From Collinsella sp. AF23-4AC (lineage in GTDB: Bacteria > Actinomycetota > Coriobacteriia > Coriobacteriales > Coriobacteriaceae), in assembly GCF_003462685.1 (NCBI RefSeq), contig NZ_QRVE01000002.1, forward strand, positions 198,247-262,246: a stretch of 64,000 bases of DNA, given 5' to 3'. This document shows positions 28,580-37,760 of the stretch, one piece after another. Within the stretch, counting starts at the first letter, position 1; the number at the start of each line of letters is the position of its first letter. A model generated the notes under the pieces. That model searched no databases. It saw only the letters and a list, made by a program, of their open reading frames with translations, and was not told the DNA's origin. The position numbers were made by a program, and so were the translations under genes.

Positions 28580-30547
28580 CTAGCGCAGGGACCTCAGGCC
28601 GCCGGCCTCCTTGTCGAGCACCGTAAAGCGCACGGCATCCAGGTGCTCCAAGATGCTGATGGCGCGTTTGCGCGACACGCCCAGCGCCTCGCGCAACACG
28701 CTCGTGGTTGCAGCGCCGCCGGCTGCCTCAATGGCGGCGGCGACGAGCTCGCGCGCATGGGCCTCGGCGGCAGCGGACAGGGCAACGTCGCGCTCGACCT
28801 TAATGATCGAGCGGTTGAGCGAAAGCTCGCGCAGGGCACGCGTCATGGTGTCGCGATCGAGCTGCAACTGCTCGCCCACCTCGGGAAGCGCCGGTGCATC
28901 CAGACCGGCCTCGTCAAGCAGCGCGACGATCCGCTCGCATGCCTCGCGCACCACGCGTGCCGCCGCGGCGGCCGAATGTGGATCGAATACCTCGGCGCCC
29001 TCGGCAGCGCACACGCCACGCGAGCAGCCCTCGGCAATCAGGGCCGCGGCAACGCCTTCATCAGCGGCAGGCCACGCAGCATGGGCAACGGCGCCGGGCG
29101 TAAAGCCCGTCTCCTTGGGAGCCGCCGAGTGCATGGCTGACAGGGTCGCCGCCAAGGCATCCATCGCGGCGTCGAGCACCACGGCGTCCGCCAAGAGACC
29201 CGAATCACCCGCGGCAAGTTTGCGAACGGAGCCTTGCGCCACCAACCCGCGCAGTGCGGCATCGACCTCGCCGACAGCAAGATCCAAAGCCTCGGCAACA
29301 TCAACCGCCGTAACCGGCAGCGCCTGCAGCGCCAGCCAAGCGCCCACACTGCCCGCGATATCGCCGGACTCGAGCGCCGCATACAGTGAACGCTCCCCTT
29401 CGGCAAGCTCGCGCGAGCGACGGCAGCGCGAAAGCAGCACGCGCCCGCCGCCGATAAGCATCACGGGCGAATAGGACAGCACCACGGCATGGTCCCCGGC
29501 ACGTAGCGGCAGCGAGTTTTCCAAGCGCACCTGAACAATACGGGTCTCGCCCACCGCCATGGGGGCCTCGCCCTCCATGAACATGATGCGACCGACGACC
29601 TCGGCCGTACCCGCCATCACGTGCACGCGCGCACCCGACTCGAGCACACGCGGCTTGGCGCCCTCGCGACCCAAATACGTAAACGCCATCATAAAGCGCA
29701 TCGCATGGCCAAAGCGGCCCGCCACGCCGAGCATCTCACCGCGATCGAGCGTGGCGACGGCATCGCCCACCAAGTTGAGCGCCACACGCTGACCGGGCAA
29801 CGCCCGCGGCGTATCGCCATGCACCTGAATCCCGCGCACGCGACAGACCGTACGCGATGGCAAAGCCATCAGCTCGTCGCCCACCGCAACCGGCGCATCG
29901 TGCAGCGTTCCCGTCACCACGGTACCGGCGCCCTTGATCGTAAAGCAGCGATCGATGGGCAGACGCGGTGCGGCATCGGTGAGCTCGGCACGGACACGGC
30001 AGGCACCCCAGCAAGCGGCAACCTGCTCGTCGAGCGCAGCCAGCAGGTCATCGATTCCCGCGCCGGTCTTGGACGACACAGTCACGATCGGCGCGTCCGC
30101 AAACACGGTACCCGACAAAAAGTCATCGACATCGAGCTCGGCAAGCTCTGTCATCTCGGCGTCGGCCAGGTCGCACATCGTCAGCGCGACCACCATGTGT
30201 GTGACGCCCAGCAGCTCCAGCACATGCACGTGCTCGCGGGTCTGCGGCATCACGCCCTCGACGGCAGAAACCACCAGCACGGCAACGTCAATACCCGTGG
30301 CGCCCTGCACCATGGCGCGCAAGTAATGCGCGTGGCCCGGCACGTCGACCAGGCCGACGATCTTGCCACTCGGCAGCGCCAGCTCGCCAAAGCCAAGCTC
30401 AACGGTCATGCCGCGACGGCGCTCAACCTCCAGACGGTCGGGGTTTTTACCCGTCAGCGCCTCGATGAGCGCCGACTTACCGTGGTCGACATGGCCCGCC
30501 GTGCCAACGATAACGGGGCATTCCACCAGCGCTTGAACCTCACTCAT
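28580..30547 (-). CDS. selB: Selenocysteine-specific elongation factor
   Basis: GTPase that delivers Sec-tRNA to UGA codons marked by a SECIS hairpin. It is 655 residues. The G domain has GTAGHVDHGKSALIEALTG (G1), RRGMTVELGF (G2), LVDVPGHAHYL (G3) and a T-x-C-D version of G4 (LTMCDLAD). Translation-factor beta-barrel domains follow. The C-terminal half carries repeated winged-helix segments, including SVRKLAAGDSGLLAD and GVSRKRAISILEHLDAVR, which bind the SECIS RNA. It overlaps selA by four bases. The size and order are normal for bacterial SelB. Confidence 0.96.
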   Translation of the reverse strand: MSEVQALVECPVIVGTAGHVDHGKSALIEALTGKNPDRLEVERRRGMTVELGFGELALPSGKIVGLVDVPGHAHYLRAMVQGATGIDVAVLVVSAVEGVMPQTREHVHVLELLGVTHMVVALTMCDLADAEMTELAELDVDDFLSGTVFADAPIVTVSSKTGAGIDDLLAALDEQVAACWGACRVRAELTDAAPRLPIDRCFTIKGAGTVVTGTLHDAPVAVGDELMALPSRTVCRVRGIQVHGDTPRALPGQRVALNLVGDAVATLDRGEMLGVAGRFGHAMRFMMAFTYLGREGAKPRVLESGARVHVMAGTAEVVGRIMFMEGEAPMAVGETRIVQVRLENSLPLRAGDHAVVLSYSPVMLIGGGRVLLSRCRRSRELAEGERSLYAALESGDIAGSVGAWLALQALPVTAVDVAEALDLAVGEVDAALRGLVAQGSVRKLAAGDSGLLADAVVLDAAMDALAATLSAMHSAAPKETGFTPGAVAHAAWPAADEGVAAALIAEGCSRGVCAAEGAEVFDPHSAAAAARVVREACERIVALLDEAGLDAPALPEVGEQLQLDRDTMTRALRELSLNRSIIKVERDVALSAAAEAHARELVAAAIEAAGGAATTSVLREALGVSRKRAISILEHLDAVRFTVLDKEAGGLRSLR

Positions 30548-32001
30548 CGAGCAATCGCCTTCTCAACGCACGCGACGAGCGTCGATGCCGCGGTCTCGAT
30601 ATCGCGGTCGCCCACGAGCGTGCGCACATCAAACAGAATGCGGTCGTGCGAGGCGCGCGTGACGACCGGCGTATCGAAGTCTTGGACAAGCGAGCGCTTG
30701 AGCGCATCGACCGTTAGGCGCGCGTCAACAAGACGCACGGCAACGCACATCGTGGGTAGCTCCACGGTAGGCAGCGAGCCGCCACCGGGGGTCGACGATT
30801 CCTCGACGATCTCCACCTGCACGGCGCACGGGCAACCCACCTTATCGAACCCGGCGACCATACGATCGCGCAGCTTGCGGGCACGTCGTTCCAAATGGGC
30901 CTGCGGCAGCGTAAGCATGCTGAGCACCGGAATATCACGATGGGCCACGTCGGCACCGTCCATGTAGATGCGCAGTGTAGCCTCGAGCGCCGTGAGCGCC
31001 AACTTGCCCGGGCGCAGGGCGCGCATAAGCGGATGCGACCCACAGGCCTGGACCAAATCGCGACGGCCCATGATAATGCCCGCCTGTGCGGCACCGAGCA
31101 GCTTATCGCCCGAGCACGACACCAGGTCGAGCCCTGCCGAAACCGAAGCCGGCGTGGTTTCTTCGCCGCCGCGCACCAAGATGTCGTCGGGCAACAGCGC
31201 GCCCGAGCCCTGGTCCTCGTAGAACAGCAGGCCATGTTTGTGAGCAAGCGCCGCAAGCTCCCGAGAACCCACCTCCTCGTGGAAACCCTCGATGCGATAG
31301 TTGGAAGGATGGACCTTAAGGATCATCGCCGTATCGGGCGTGATGGCGCGCTCGTAGTCGCCCAGATGCGTGCGGTTGGTGGCCCCGACCTCGACGAGTT
31401 TGGCGCCCGAAGCCGCCATGACGTCAGGAATACGGAAGCTGCCACCGATCTCGACGAGCTCGCCACGGCTCACGATGACCTCCTTGCCCGCGGCATGAGT
31501 CGTCAGCACCAGCAGCACCGCGGCGGCATTGTTGTTGACCACGAGCGCGTCCTCGGCACCGGTAAGCGAGCGGATCAGCTGCGCTGCGTGCTCCTTGCGC
31601 GACCCGCGCGAGCAGGTGTCCACGCTGTACTCGAGCGTGCTGTAGCCGCGCGCGACCTCGGCCACGGCCTTGGCCGCCGACTCCGCGAGCGGGGCGCGGC
31701 CCAGATTGGTATGGATGACCACACCCGTGGCGTTGACGGCGGGGCGCAGGCTCGGCAGTGCGGAGCGATGCGCACGCCACTCGATGGCCGAGGCCAGGTC
31801 GCGCTTAGAGCGCGGGGCGGCACCGGCGCGAATGGCGGCGCGCTCCTCGTCGAGCTCGGCCGTCACGGCAGCATGGACCACCGCGTCGCAGGTCTCCCCC
31901 GCCGCCTTCACCACCGGCCACTCGGCAAGCAGCTCGTTGACGGAAGGAATGGCGCGCAGGCGGGCGCGCACCTCATCGGACATGTTCTGGCTATCGCTCA
32001 T
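30544..32001 (-). CDS. selA: L-seryl-tRNA(Sec) selenium transferase
   Basis: PLP enzyme converting Ser-tRNA(Sec) to Sec-tRNA(Sec) with selenophosphate. It is 485 residues, close to the E. coli enzyme. The family N-terminus is RLRAIPSVNELL. VIHTNLGRAPLAESA is the substrate-binding segment. The PLP lysine is in CSGDKLLGAAQAGI near residue 300. GAAAF (AAAF-type) motif residues are replaced by GALLPDD in the preceding strand. GAAAGG lies six bases before the ATG. It is cotranscribed with selB and probably with the oxidoreductase 52 bases upstream. Confidence 0.96.
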   Translation of the reverse strand: MSDSQNMSDEVRARLRAIPSVNELLAEWPVVKAAGETCDAVVHAAVTAELDEERAAIRAGAAPRSKRDLASAIEWRAHRSALPSLRPAVNATGVVIHTNLGRAPLAESAAKAVAEVARGYSTLEYSVDTCSRGSRKEHAAQLIRSLTGAEDALVVNNNAAAVLLVLTTHAAGKEVIVSRGELVEIGGSFRIPDVMAASGAKLVEVGATNRTHLGDYERAITPDTAMILKVHPSNYRIEGFHEEVGSRELAALAHKHGLLFYEDQGSGALLPDDILVRGGEETTPASVSAGLDLVSCSGDKLLGAAQAGIIMGRRDLVQACGSHPLMRALRPGKLALTALEATLRIYMDGADVAHRDIPVLSMLTLPQAHLERRARKLRDRMVAGFDKVGCPCAVQVEIVEESSTPGGGSLPTVELPTMCVAVRLVDARLTVDALKRSLVQDFDTPVVTRASHDRILFDVRTLVGDRDIETAASTLVACVEKAIAR

Positions 32002-32053
32002 GTGCGGCCTTTCAAAAGAAACGTGGATCAGTCGAATGCATCAGCTGAGTCAA

Positions 32054-34171
32054 TTACTCGTCATTATCCCCGCGCGCGACAATCTTTTCCACGCGAACGG
32101 CGTTTTCCTGGGTGAGCGCGGCACCCGTCAACGGGTCCCAACGCAACGGCGTATGGTCGAGCGGGCCCACGCCCAAGCCTTGAGCGCCACCGGCATCGGC
32201 GCCAAACGAACGCCCACCGGGGGCGGCCGAGGTGAAGATGCACGCCGGATGCAGATACGGCGTCGTCTCCACACGCACGCGGTCGCGGCCCATATCGCTC
32301 ACGAGTTCGACGATCTCGCCGTCGGCGATGCCCATGTGCGCAGCAGCATCGGCATTCATCTGCACGGCATCCAGGTCCGACCCAGCCTCAGCGGCACCTT
32401 GGGCTGCAAGCCTTCGCGAGGTATGCGACTCAAAGGGACGGTTGCCGCTAATGAGGCGAAACATCCCCGGGCCAGGCTCCACCATGGGAGCGATCCAGTT
32501 GGGTACACGACCCAGGCCGGCTCGTTCCCATACGTCGCTTGCCAGCGCAATTTTGCCGCCATCCAAGGGAATCGCCGGCTCACCCGTGCGCGTCGGCAGC
32601 GCCACGCCCGTATCGGCCCAACCGCGCTCCTTGAGCTCGTCCAGATCAATCCCAAACGGCGCCACCTGGGCAGCCCCCATATCGTCGGACGTAAACTGGA
32701 AGTACTCGCCCGCGCCACACGCCTGCGCCAAACCGGCAAAAATCTCCCGACCGGGACGCGTGTCGTCATGCAGCACGGGCAACACGGCATTGCGGTAGAA
32801 CACGCGCGCATCGTTGGCGCCCACGACTGTGCCCACACCGCGATCGGCCTCCAGATACGTCACGTCGGGCAGCACGAAGTCAGAAGCACGCGCCGTCTCG
32901 GACCAGCGAATATCAATCGTCACGAGCAAGTCGAGCTGCTGCAAGATGCCCAACCAAGCCTGCGCATTGCCATAGCCCGCACCGGGGTTACTGGCATAGA
33001 CGATGAGCCCGCGCAGGTCCCCGGCCAGAATCGACTGGCCGATGGTCGTGCACAGACCGCGCTCGGGGTCGACGAGTGGATAGCGCTCGGACCCCAACTT
33101 AGGCTCACGCGGCACTGACGGCGTCGCAAAACGCGCAGGGTCCAAGTCGCCCAGCACAAGCGGTGTGGGCGGATTGAGCGCGCCGCCCGCATGCCCGATG
33201 CAGCCCAGCAGCACATCGACCAAGCAGATAGCGCGCGCGGTCTGGGTGCTATTGGCATACGCGATACCGATGCCACCATGAAAGCCAGCGTCCACCACCG
33301 CAGCAGGCGCCGCGGCAGCCAAATCACGCGCAGTCACACGGATATCGTCCGCTGGTACGTCGCACATCGACTCGGCCCACTCGGGCGTCCAAACAGCAGC
33401 CGCCTGCGCCAGCTCATCAAACCCCGTGGTATAGCGGGTCACGAACTCGTGGTCATACAGGTCCTCGGCAATCAAGACGTGGGCAATGCCCAACAGCAAG
33501 GCCAGGTCGCAGCCCGGACGCACGCGCAGCCAGCGGTCGGCAAGCGCAGCCGAGCCACTGCGCCGCGGGTCCACGACGATGATTTTCGCCCCACGGCGAC
33601 GGGCATCGTTGAGCGCATCAACGGCCCCCATCGTCGACGAATCGACAATGGAACGCCCCAGATACATGATGCAATCGGTATGCGCCAGGTCGGAGGCGGG
33701 ACTATAGCCCAAGCTGTGCTCCCAGCCGGTGAGACGGCTTACCTCGCAGGCGCCGTCGGCACCGTATACGTTGGGCGAGCCCAGCGCATGCATAAAACGA
33801 TACGCCCAGTAACGGTCGAACGAGGGCACGCCGAGCGTCATGCCCAGCGCACGAGGCCCGTGCTCGTCAACAATCCCCAAAAGGCGCGCCGCGATCTCCG
33901 AAAACGCCTCGTCCCAGGTAATCGCATCGAACCCCGAGCCATCACGACGGCGGCGCATGGGGTGCAAAATCCGGTCGCGCTCGTCAAACGGCATTGCCAG
34001 GCGATGCCGTCCGCGGGCGCACAGGGCACGCGCCGCGCACGGATGTCCCGGCACCGGCAACTCTGCCACCACACGCCCATCCTTAACATGGGCCGCAAAG
34101 GCACAATCGGCATAGCATCCCCCGCATGTGGTCACCACGGCGCGACCGTCACGCTTCACAGCAGATGCCAT
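32054..34171 (-). CDS. Molybdopterin (bis-MGD) oxidoreductase
   Basis: A 705-residue DMSO-reductase-family catalytic subunit. The N-terminal [4Fe-4S] motif is CGGCYADC followed by HPCAARALCARGRHR. WAYRFMHALGSPNVYGADG and GACEVSR come next, the last placing Cys at the usual metal-ligand position. IVVDPRRSGSA and the C-terminal dinucleotide-binding domain follow. The start at 34171 has AAAGGGG eight bases upstream. There is no Tat signal or partner Fe-S subunit nearby, so it is probably cytoplasmic. It sits after the focA terminator and before selA. The substrate is unknown; thiosulphate/polysulphide-type or formate-dehydrogenase-like activity are possibilities. Confidence 0.85.
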   Translation of the reverse strand: MASAVKRDGRAVVTTCGGCYADCAFAAHVKDGRVVAELPVPGHPCAARALCARGRHRLAMPFDERDRILHPMRRRRDGSGFDAITWDEAFSEIAARLLGIVDEHGPRALGMTLGVPSFDRYWAYRFMHALGSPNVYGADGACEVSRLTGWEHSLGYSPASDLAHTDCIMYLGRSIVDSSTMGAVDALNDARRRGAKIIVVDPRRSGSAALADRWLRVRPGCDLALLLGIAHVLIAEDLYDHEFVTRYTTGFDELAQAAAVWTPEWAESMCDVPADDIRVTARDLAAAAPAAVVDAGFHGGIGIAYANSTQTARAICLVDVLLGCIGHAGGALNPPTPLVLGDLDPARFATPSVPREPKLGSERYPLVDPERGLCTTIGQSILAGDLRGLIVYASNPGAGYGNAQAWLGILQQLDLLVTIDIRWSETARASDFVLPDVTYLEADRGVGTVVGANDARVFYRNAVLPVLHDDTRPGREIFAGLAQACGAGEYFQFTSDDMGAAQVAPFGIDLDELKERGWADTGVALPTRTGEPAIPLDGGKIALASDVWERAGLGRVPNWIAPMVEPGPGMFRLISGNRPFESHTSRRLAAQGAAEAGSDLDAVQMNADAAAHMGIADGEIVELVSDMGRDRVRVETTPYLHPACIFTSAAPGGRSFGADAGGAQGLGVGPLDHTPLRWDPLTGAALTQENAVRVEKIVARGDNDE

Positions 34172-34235
34172 CTCGATTACCCCTTTCATCAGCCAAACAC
34201 AACAGGCCAAAAGCCCGGCAACGAGCCCCAGGCCC

Positions 34236-34271
34236 AAAAAGCCTCCCGCACGGCAACGCCCCGCGGGAGGC
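34236..34271 (-). terminator. Terminator at the end of the formate hydrogenlyase operon
   Basis: Minus-strand stem GCCTCCCGC/GCGGGAGGC followed by TTTTTGGG, 23 bases after the focA stop codon. Confidence 0.85.
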
Positions 34272-34293
34272 CCAACGTCAAACAGACGGTACC

Positions 34294-35133
34294 TTACGCC
34301 TCGGACTTCTTGGCGTAGATAAACCAGTAGCCGAGCGCGACCAGAACCGCGCCGCCCACGATGTTGCCCAGCGTGGCGGCGGACAGGTTAAACGCAATGC
34401 CCGCGGCGTTGAGCGCATCGGCGCCGGCGACGTCGGCACCATAGCCGCACGCGTGCATCACGGCACCCATGGGCAAAAAATACATGTTGGCAACGCAGTG
34501 CTCAAAACCGCAGGCCACAAAGGCGGCGATGGGCAGCAGAATGCCCACAACCTTATCGACCACGGTCTTGCCGGCGGTACCGATCCACACGGCCAGGCAC
34601 ACAAAGATGTTGCACAGGATGCCGCGGAAGAAGATCGTCACCCAGTCGATCGTCACCTTGCCGGCGGCGACGCTCACCATGGAATTGGCGACCGCCTCGC
34701 CGTTGAGCTTGTAAATGCCGGCCATGTACACCAAAAAAACGATGAACAGGGCACCGACAAAGTTACCAAGCCACACGACGATCCATGCCTTGAGCATCTG
34801 AGCCAGGGTGATCTTTTTGCTCTTGAGCGCGCAGACCATAAGCGAGTTGCCGGTGAACAACTCGGCGCCACACACCAGCACCAGCACCAGGCCCAGGCAA
34901 AAGCACAGGCCGCCCACGACACGCTGAGCGCCCCAGCCCAGCGTGCTATCGCTCAAGAACACGGTAAAGAACAGGCCACCGAAGGCGATGAACGCACCGG
35001 CGAACATTGCCAACAGAAAAGCCTTTGCGACCGGCAGGTTAGCCTTGGCCACGCCGGCGGCCTCGGTCTTGGCCTCGATCGCGGCGGGCACCAGGCAATC
35101 GGGAGCAGGATACTCCACCTTGGAATCTGCCAT
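34294..35133 (-). CDS. focA: Formate/nitrite transporter family channel
   Basis: Pentameric membrane channel for formate. It is 279 residues with six hydrophobic segments. The signatures are FAGAFIAFGGLFFTV in TM1 and AELFTGNSLMV in the TM2 broken helix. WLGNFVGALF and ACGFEHCVANMYFLPMG (TM5 with the conserved His) follow. NIVGGAVLVALGYWFIY closes the fold. Its position at the end of a formate hydrogenlyase operon fits formate import or export rather than nitrite. The start at 35133 is preferred; an upstream in-frame codon would add 11 polar residues. Confidence 0.95.
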   Translation of the reverse strand: MADSKVEYPAPDCLVPAAIEAKTEAAGVAKANLPVAKAFLLAMFAGAFIAFGGLFFTVFLSDSTLGWGAQRVVGGLCFCLGLVLVLVCGAELFTGNSLMVCALKSKKITLAQMLKAWIVVWLGNFVGALFIVFLVYMAGIYKLNGEAVANSMVSVAAGKVTIDWVTIFFRGILCNIFVCLAVWIGTAGKTVVDKVVGILLPIAAFVACGFEHCVANMYFLPMGAVMHACGYGADVAGADALNAAGIAFNLSAATLGNIVGGAVLVALGYWFIYAKKSEA

Positions 35134-35172
35134 GTCAATCACTTCTTTCCTAATCAGCAGGGACAAGCGCTC

Positions 35173-35676
35173 CTATTGCTCTTGCCCCAAGCGGACAAAG
35201 TGGGAAAAGTCGTTGGCGGCCACGGCGTCGTACACGGCGTCGACGGCGTCAAAGACTTCCGGGGACATGGGGTTGTAGAACTCCGTGTCGCCCGGCTGAA
35301 TCCCTATGAAGACGATATCTTCGCACGATTGCTCGATTTCCTCGATCAGAATCGACAAAGGGAGCGAATGCGTGGTGAACATCGACTTGCGGGCCACGTC
35401 ACGTTTGTCGAGCAAGCGGATGGCGCCGACGGGCAGCGCCATGTCGGCGGCATCGACCAAAACCAAACGCGGCGGACGCTCGCGCTTGACCTCGATGATG
35501 TCATCCTCGGGCGTTTGGCCGCCGTCGATGGTGTACCAGCCGGCAAGCGGCGCGTCCTCCATCTTTTTGGAGAGCACGGGGCCGGCGGCATCGTCGGCAC
35601 GCAGCACGCTTCCCGCCGTGAGCACAATGCCCGCAAACGGGGCGCCGTTCACACGACCATCCACAACGCGACCCAT
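35173..35676 (-). CDS. hycI: Hydrogenase maturation peptidase
   Basis: Endopeptidase that trims the C-terminus of the [NiFe] large subunit after nickel insertion. It is 167 residues. The family order is TAGSVLRADDAAGPVL (nickel-sensing Asp), WYTIDGGQTPEDDI, LVLVDAADM (second metal ligand Asp) and MFTTHSLPL (His). GIQPGDTEFYNPMSPEV is almost the HycI consensus. Its target is HyfG (37761-39533), which carries a C-terminal extension beyond the nickel-binding Cys pair. It overlaps hycH by one base. Confidence 0.93.
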   Translation of the reverse strand: MGRVVDGRVNGAPFAGIVLTAGSVLRADDAAGPVLSKKMEDAPLAGWYTIDGGQTPEDDIIEVKRERPPRLVLVDAADMALPVGAIRLLDKRDVARKSMFTTHSLPLSILIEEIEQSCEDIVFIGIQPGDTEFYNPMSPEVFDAVDAVYDAVAANDFSHFVRLGQEQ

Positions 35677-36257
35677 TACTGCAACCTCCCCGTCAGATAC
35701 ACGCCCGACACATCGTGCACGCGCTCAACCAGATCGCGGAACTTCATCAGAAACGCGACCTGCTGGGCATGCAGGCCAAAGTCGTCGTCGAACACCGAGA
35801 TGCCGGCCTTGGCCGACCCGCGAAAACCGCGCTCGTCGAGCAGCGCATCGCAGGCGTCGAGCAGCGACGGCACGGCCGCCTTGTCGAGCTGGCACTCACC
35901 AAAGGAGCGGATGGCCTCGAACTTGGTCTTGGCCTCCCCCTCCGGCAGCGCGTCGACGAGCGAATAGAACACATCCACCGGCACCGACAGGCGCGGCTCA
36001 AAGCAGTCGAGCACGCCTGTGTGGTGGCCCACGGCGAGCGTGTAGTACAGCACGTCGCAGGCCTCCTGGGGAACGTCTTCCTCGGTCTCCACAAACTTAC
36101 GCGTGAGCTCGTAGAAGACCACCTGGTCGGGCGCATGGCCCAGGCAGGGGTCGGCGACGCCCTCGGCAGCCTCGTCGCTTGCGCGCGAGGCATCGCCAAA
36201 GGAGCCGCCGAGCATGCCGGGGCCCGCAAAGTAACCAGAGCGGTCCGTGAGCTCCAT
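35676..36257 (-). CDS. hycH: Formate hydrogenlyase maturation protein
   Basis: HycH is needed for processing the hydrogenase large subunit. This copy has 193 residues, about 55 longer than the E. coli one. The homologous region is clear: QVVFYELTRKFVE, EACDVLYYTLAVGHHTGVLDC and FGECQLDKAAVPSLLDAC, ending in IYL-like VYLTGRLQ. The first 40 residues, rich in Gly and Ala, are extra. Its ATG directly abuts the hyfI stop codon, and it is followed by hycI. Confidence 0.85.
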   Translation of the reverse strand: MELTDRSGYFAGPGMLGGSFGDASRASDEAAEGVADPCLGHAPDQVVFYELTRKFVETEEDVPQEACDVLYYTLAVGHHTGVLDCFEPRLSVPVDVFYSLVDALPEGEAKTKFEAIRSFGECQLDKAAVPSLLDACDALLDERGFRGSAKAGISVFDDDFGLHAQQVAFLMKFRDLVERVHDVSGVYLTGRLQ

Positions 36258-37040
36258 CTAGCGACCTCCGGCCAGCACCAGATCCTGCAGCGCCGAGTAC
36301 ACCTCGACGCGACGCGGATCGTCCTGCTTGTCGATGAGCAGCGCCATGGCACCGCGGATATCGCCCTTGGGCGCGCCCTCGAGCGTATCCATGAACTCAT
36401 TGGCCAGGTCGCGGCCGTAACGGTAGCCGCTCATGGCGCGAGCCTCGCGCTCGATGGCAACGCGCAGCTTGTACGGCACGCCGGGGTGCAGGATATCGGC
36501 CTGCTCGCCGGCGGCCTCCACCGTGGTCTCGGCATGGAGCTTTTGGTCTAGCAGACCGAGCGCCATGGCAAAGCCGTAGATGGTCTGCGCGGGGCTGGGC
36601 GGGCAGCCGGGGATGTAGACATCGACCGGCAGAATCTTGTCCGTGCCGCCCCAGACGCAGTAGTTGTCGTAGAAGATGCCGCCGGTGCAGCCGCACGCGC
36701 CATAGGACACCACGATCTTGGGATCGGGTGCGGCCTCAAAGGCGCGCAGGGCCGGCATGCGCATGGCACGCGTCACGGCACCGGTGTACAGCAGCACATC
36801 GGCGTGACGGGGCGAAGGCACGACCTTGATGCCAAAGCGCTCGACGTCGAAGACGGGCGTGATGGAACCAAAGATCTCGATCTCGCAGCCGTTGCAGCCG
36901 CCGCAGTCAACACGGTAGACGTACACCGAGCGCTTGATCTTCTTAAGAAGGGTCGCCTTGGCCTTCTCGATGCTCTCGTCGAGCTCGATCTTGGTCGGGC
37001 GGTACTGAAGCCGCTCGGGCAAAAGCGTGGGTTCGGCCAT
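36258..37040 (-). CDS. hyfI: Hydrogenase-4 small (NuoB-like) subunit
   Basis: Carries the single proximal [4Fe-4S] cluster linking the [NiFe] site to the ferredoxin-like subunit. It is 260 residues. Ligands are in VDCGGCNGCEIEIFG, then GACGCTGG and YIPGCPPSPAQTIYGFAMAL, the canonical NuoB/HycG pattern. It lies immediately after hyfH (two-base gap) with AGGAGG seven bases before its ATG. Length and order match the E. coli hyf/hyc operons. Confidence 0.95.
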   Translation of the reverse strand: MAEPTLLPERLQYRPTKIELDESIEKAKATLLKKIKRSVYVYRVDCGGCNGCEIEIFGSITPVFDVERFGIKVVPSPRHADVLLYTGAVTRAMRMPALRAFEAAPDPKIVVSYGACGCTGGIFYDNYCVWGGTDKILPVDVYIPGCPPSPAQTIYGFAMALGLLDQKLHAETTVEAAGEQADILHPGVPYKLRVAIEREARAMSGYRYGRDLANEFMDTLEGAPKGDIRGAMALLIDKQDDPRRVEVYSALQDLVLAGGR

Positions 37041-37042
37041 GG

Positions 37043-37759
37043 TTACTCCTCCTTCGTATCAAAATCCATGATGATGCCCTCGACCGGTGCAGGACCGGCG
37101 GGAATCTCGGGCGCATCGGGGTTGAGCTCGCGGTCGATATACTCCGGGTTCACGCCGTGGCCGCCCAGATACTCCATGCCGGGGCCCTGGGGCTCGCCGG
37201 ACGCGAGCGTCTCGTTGGCAGCCATGCCGTGCGCGTTGCCGGTCTTTACGGCCGAGGCGGCGCGCAGGGCGTCGAGCTCGCGCTTGCACTCCTGGCACAT
37301 ACCGACGGTACGGGCAGCCTGCTCGGCCTCCATGCCGCCGGCCTTTTGCAGCAGGCGCTTAGCGTAGTCGATCTCCTTGTGCGGGGCAAACGGCTTGCCG
37401 CAACGCGAGCAGTGCTCGAGCGTATAGACGCTCTTGCTGGTAAGGTCGTCCTTGCTCATGACGGCCAGCTCAAACTCCTCGGTGAGCTTGATGGCCTCCA
37501 TGGGGCAGGCTTCCTCACAGCGGCCGCAAAAGATGCAGCGGCCGTAGTCGATCGACCAGGTAATGGTATCGGCCGCAAGGTCGGTGTCCATGCGAATGGC
37601 ATCGGCCGGGCACGCCACGCCGCAGGCACCGCAGGCGATGCAGAGCTCGGCATTGTGCTCGGGCTTGCCGCGCATGTCCTTGTTGGTGGGGAACGGCGCA
37701 AACGGGTACTTGACCGTCGCGTCGCCGGCCTTGGCGTTGACCTTCCAAAGCTTCAGCAT
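37043..37759 (-). CDS. hyfH: Hydrogenase-4 ferredoxin-like subunit (NuoI/HycF-like)
   Basis: A 238-residue protein with two [4Fe-4S] motifs: CIACGACGVACP and CIFCGRCEEACP (about residues 41-90). A further rubredoxin-like or zinc pair follows (CSRCGKPF and CQEC). It relays electrons from the formate dehydrogenase side to HyfI. The C-terminal 70 residues are acidic, proline-rich and not conserved. The ATG at 37759 has GGAGG ten bases upstream and lies one base from the hyfG stop. Confidence 0.93.
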   Translation of the reverse strand: MLKLWKVNAKAGDATVKYPFAPFPTNKDMRGKPEHNAELCIACGACGVACPADAIRMDTDLAADTITWSIDYGRCIFCGRCEEACPMEAIKLTEEFELAVMSKDDLTSKSVYTLEHCSRCGKPFAPHKEIDYAKRLLQKAGGMEAEQAARTVGMCQECKRELDALRAASAVKTGNAHGMAANETLASGEPQGPGMEYLGGHGVNPEYIDRELNPDAPEIPAGPAPVEGIIMDFDTKEE

Positions 37760-37760
37760 A

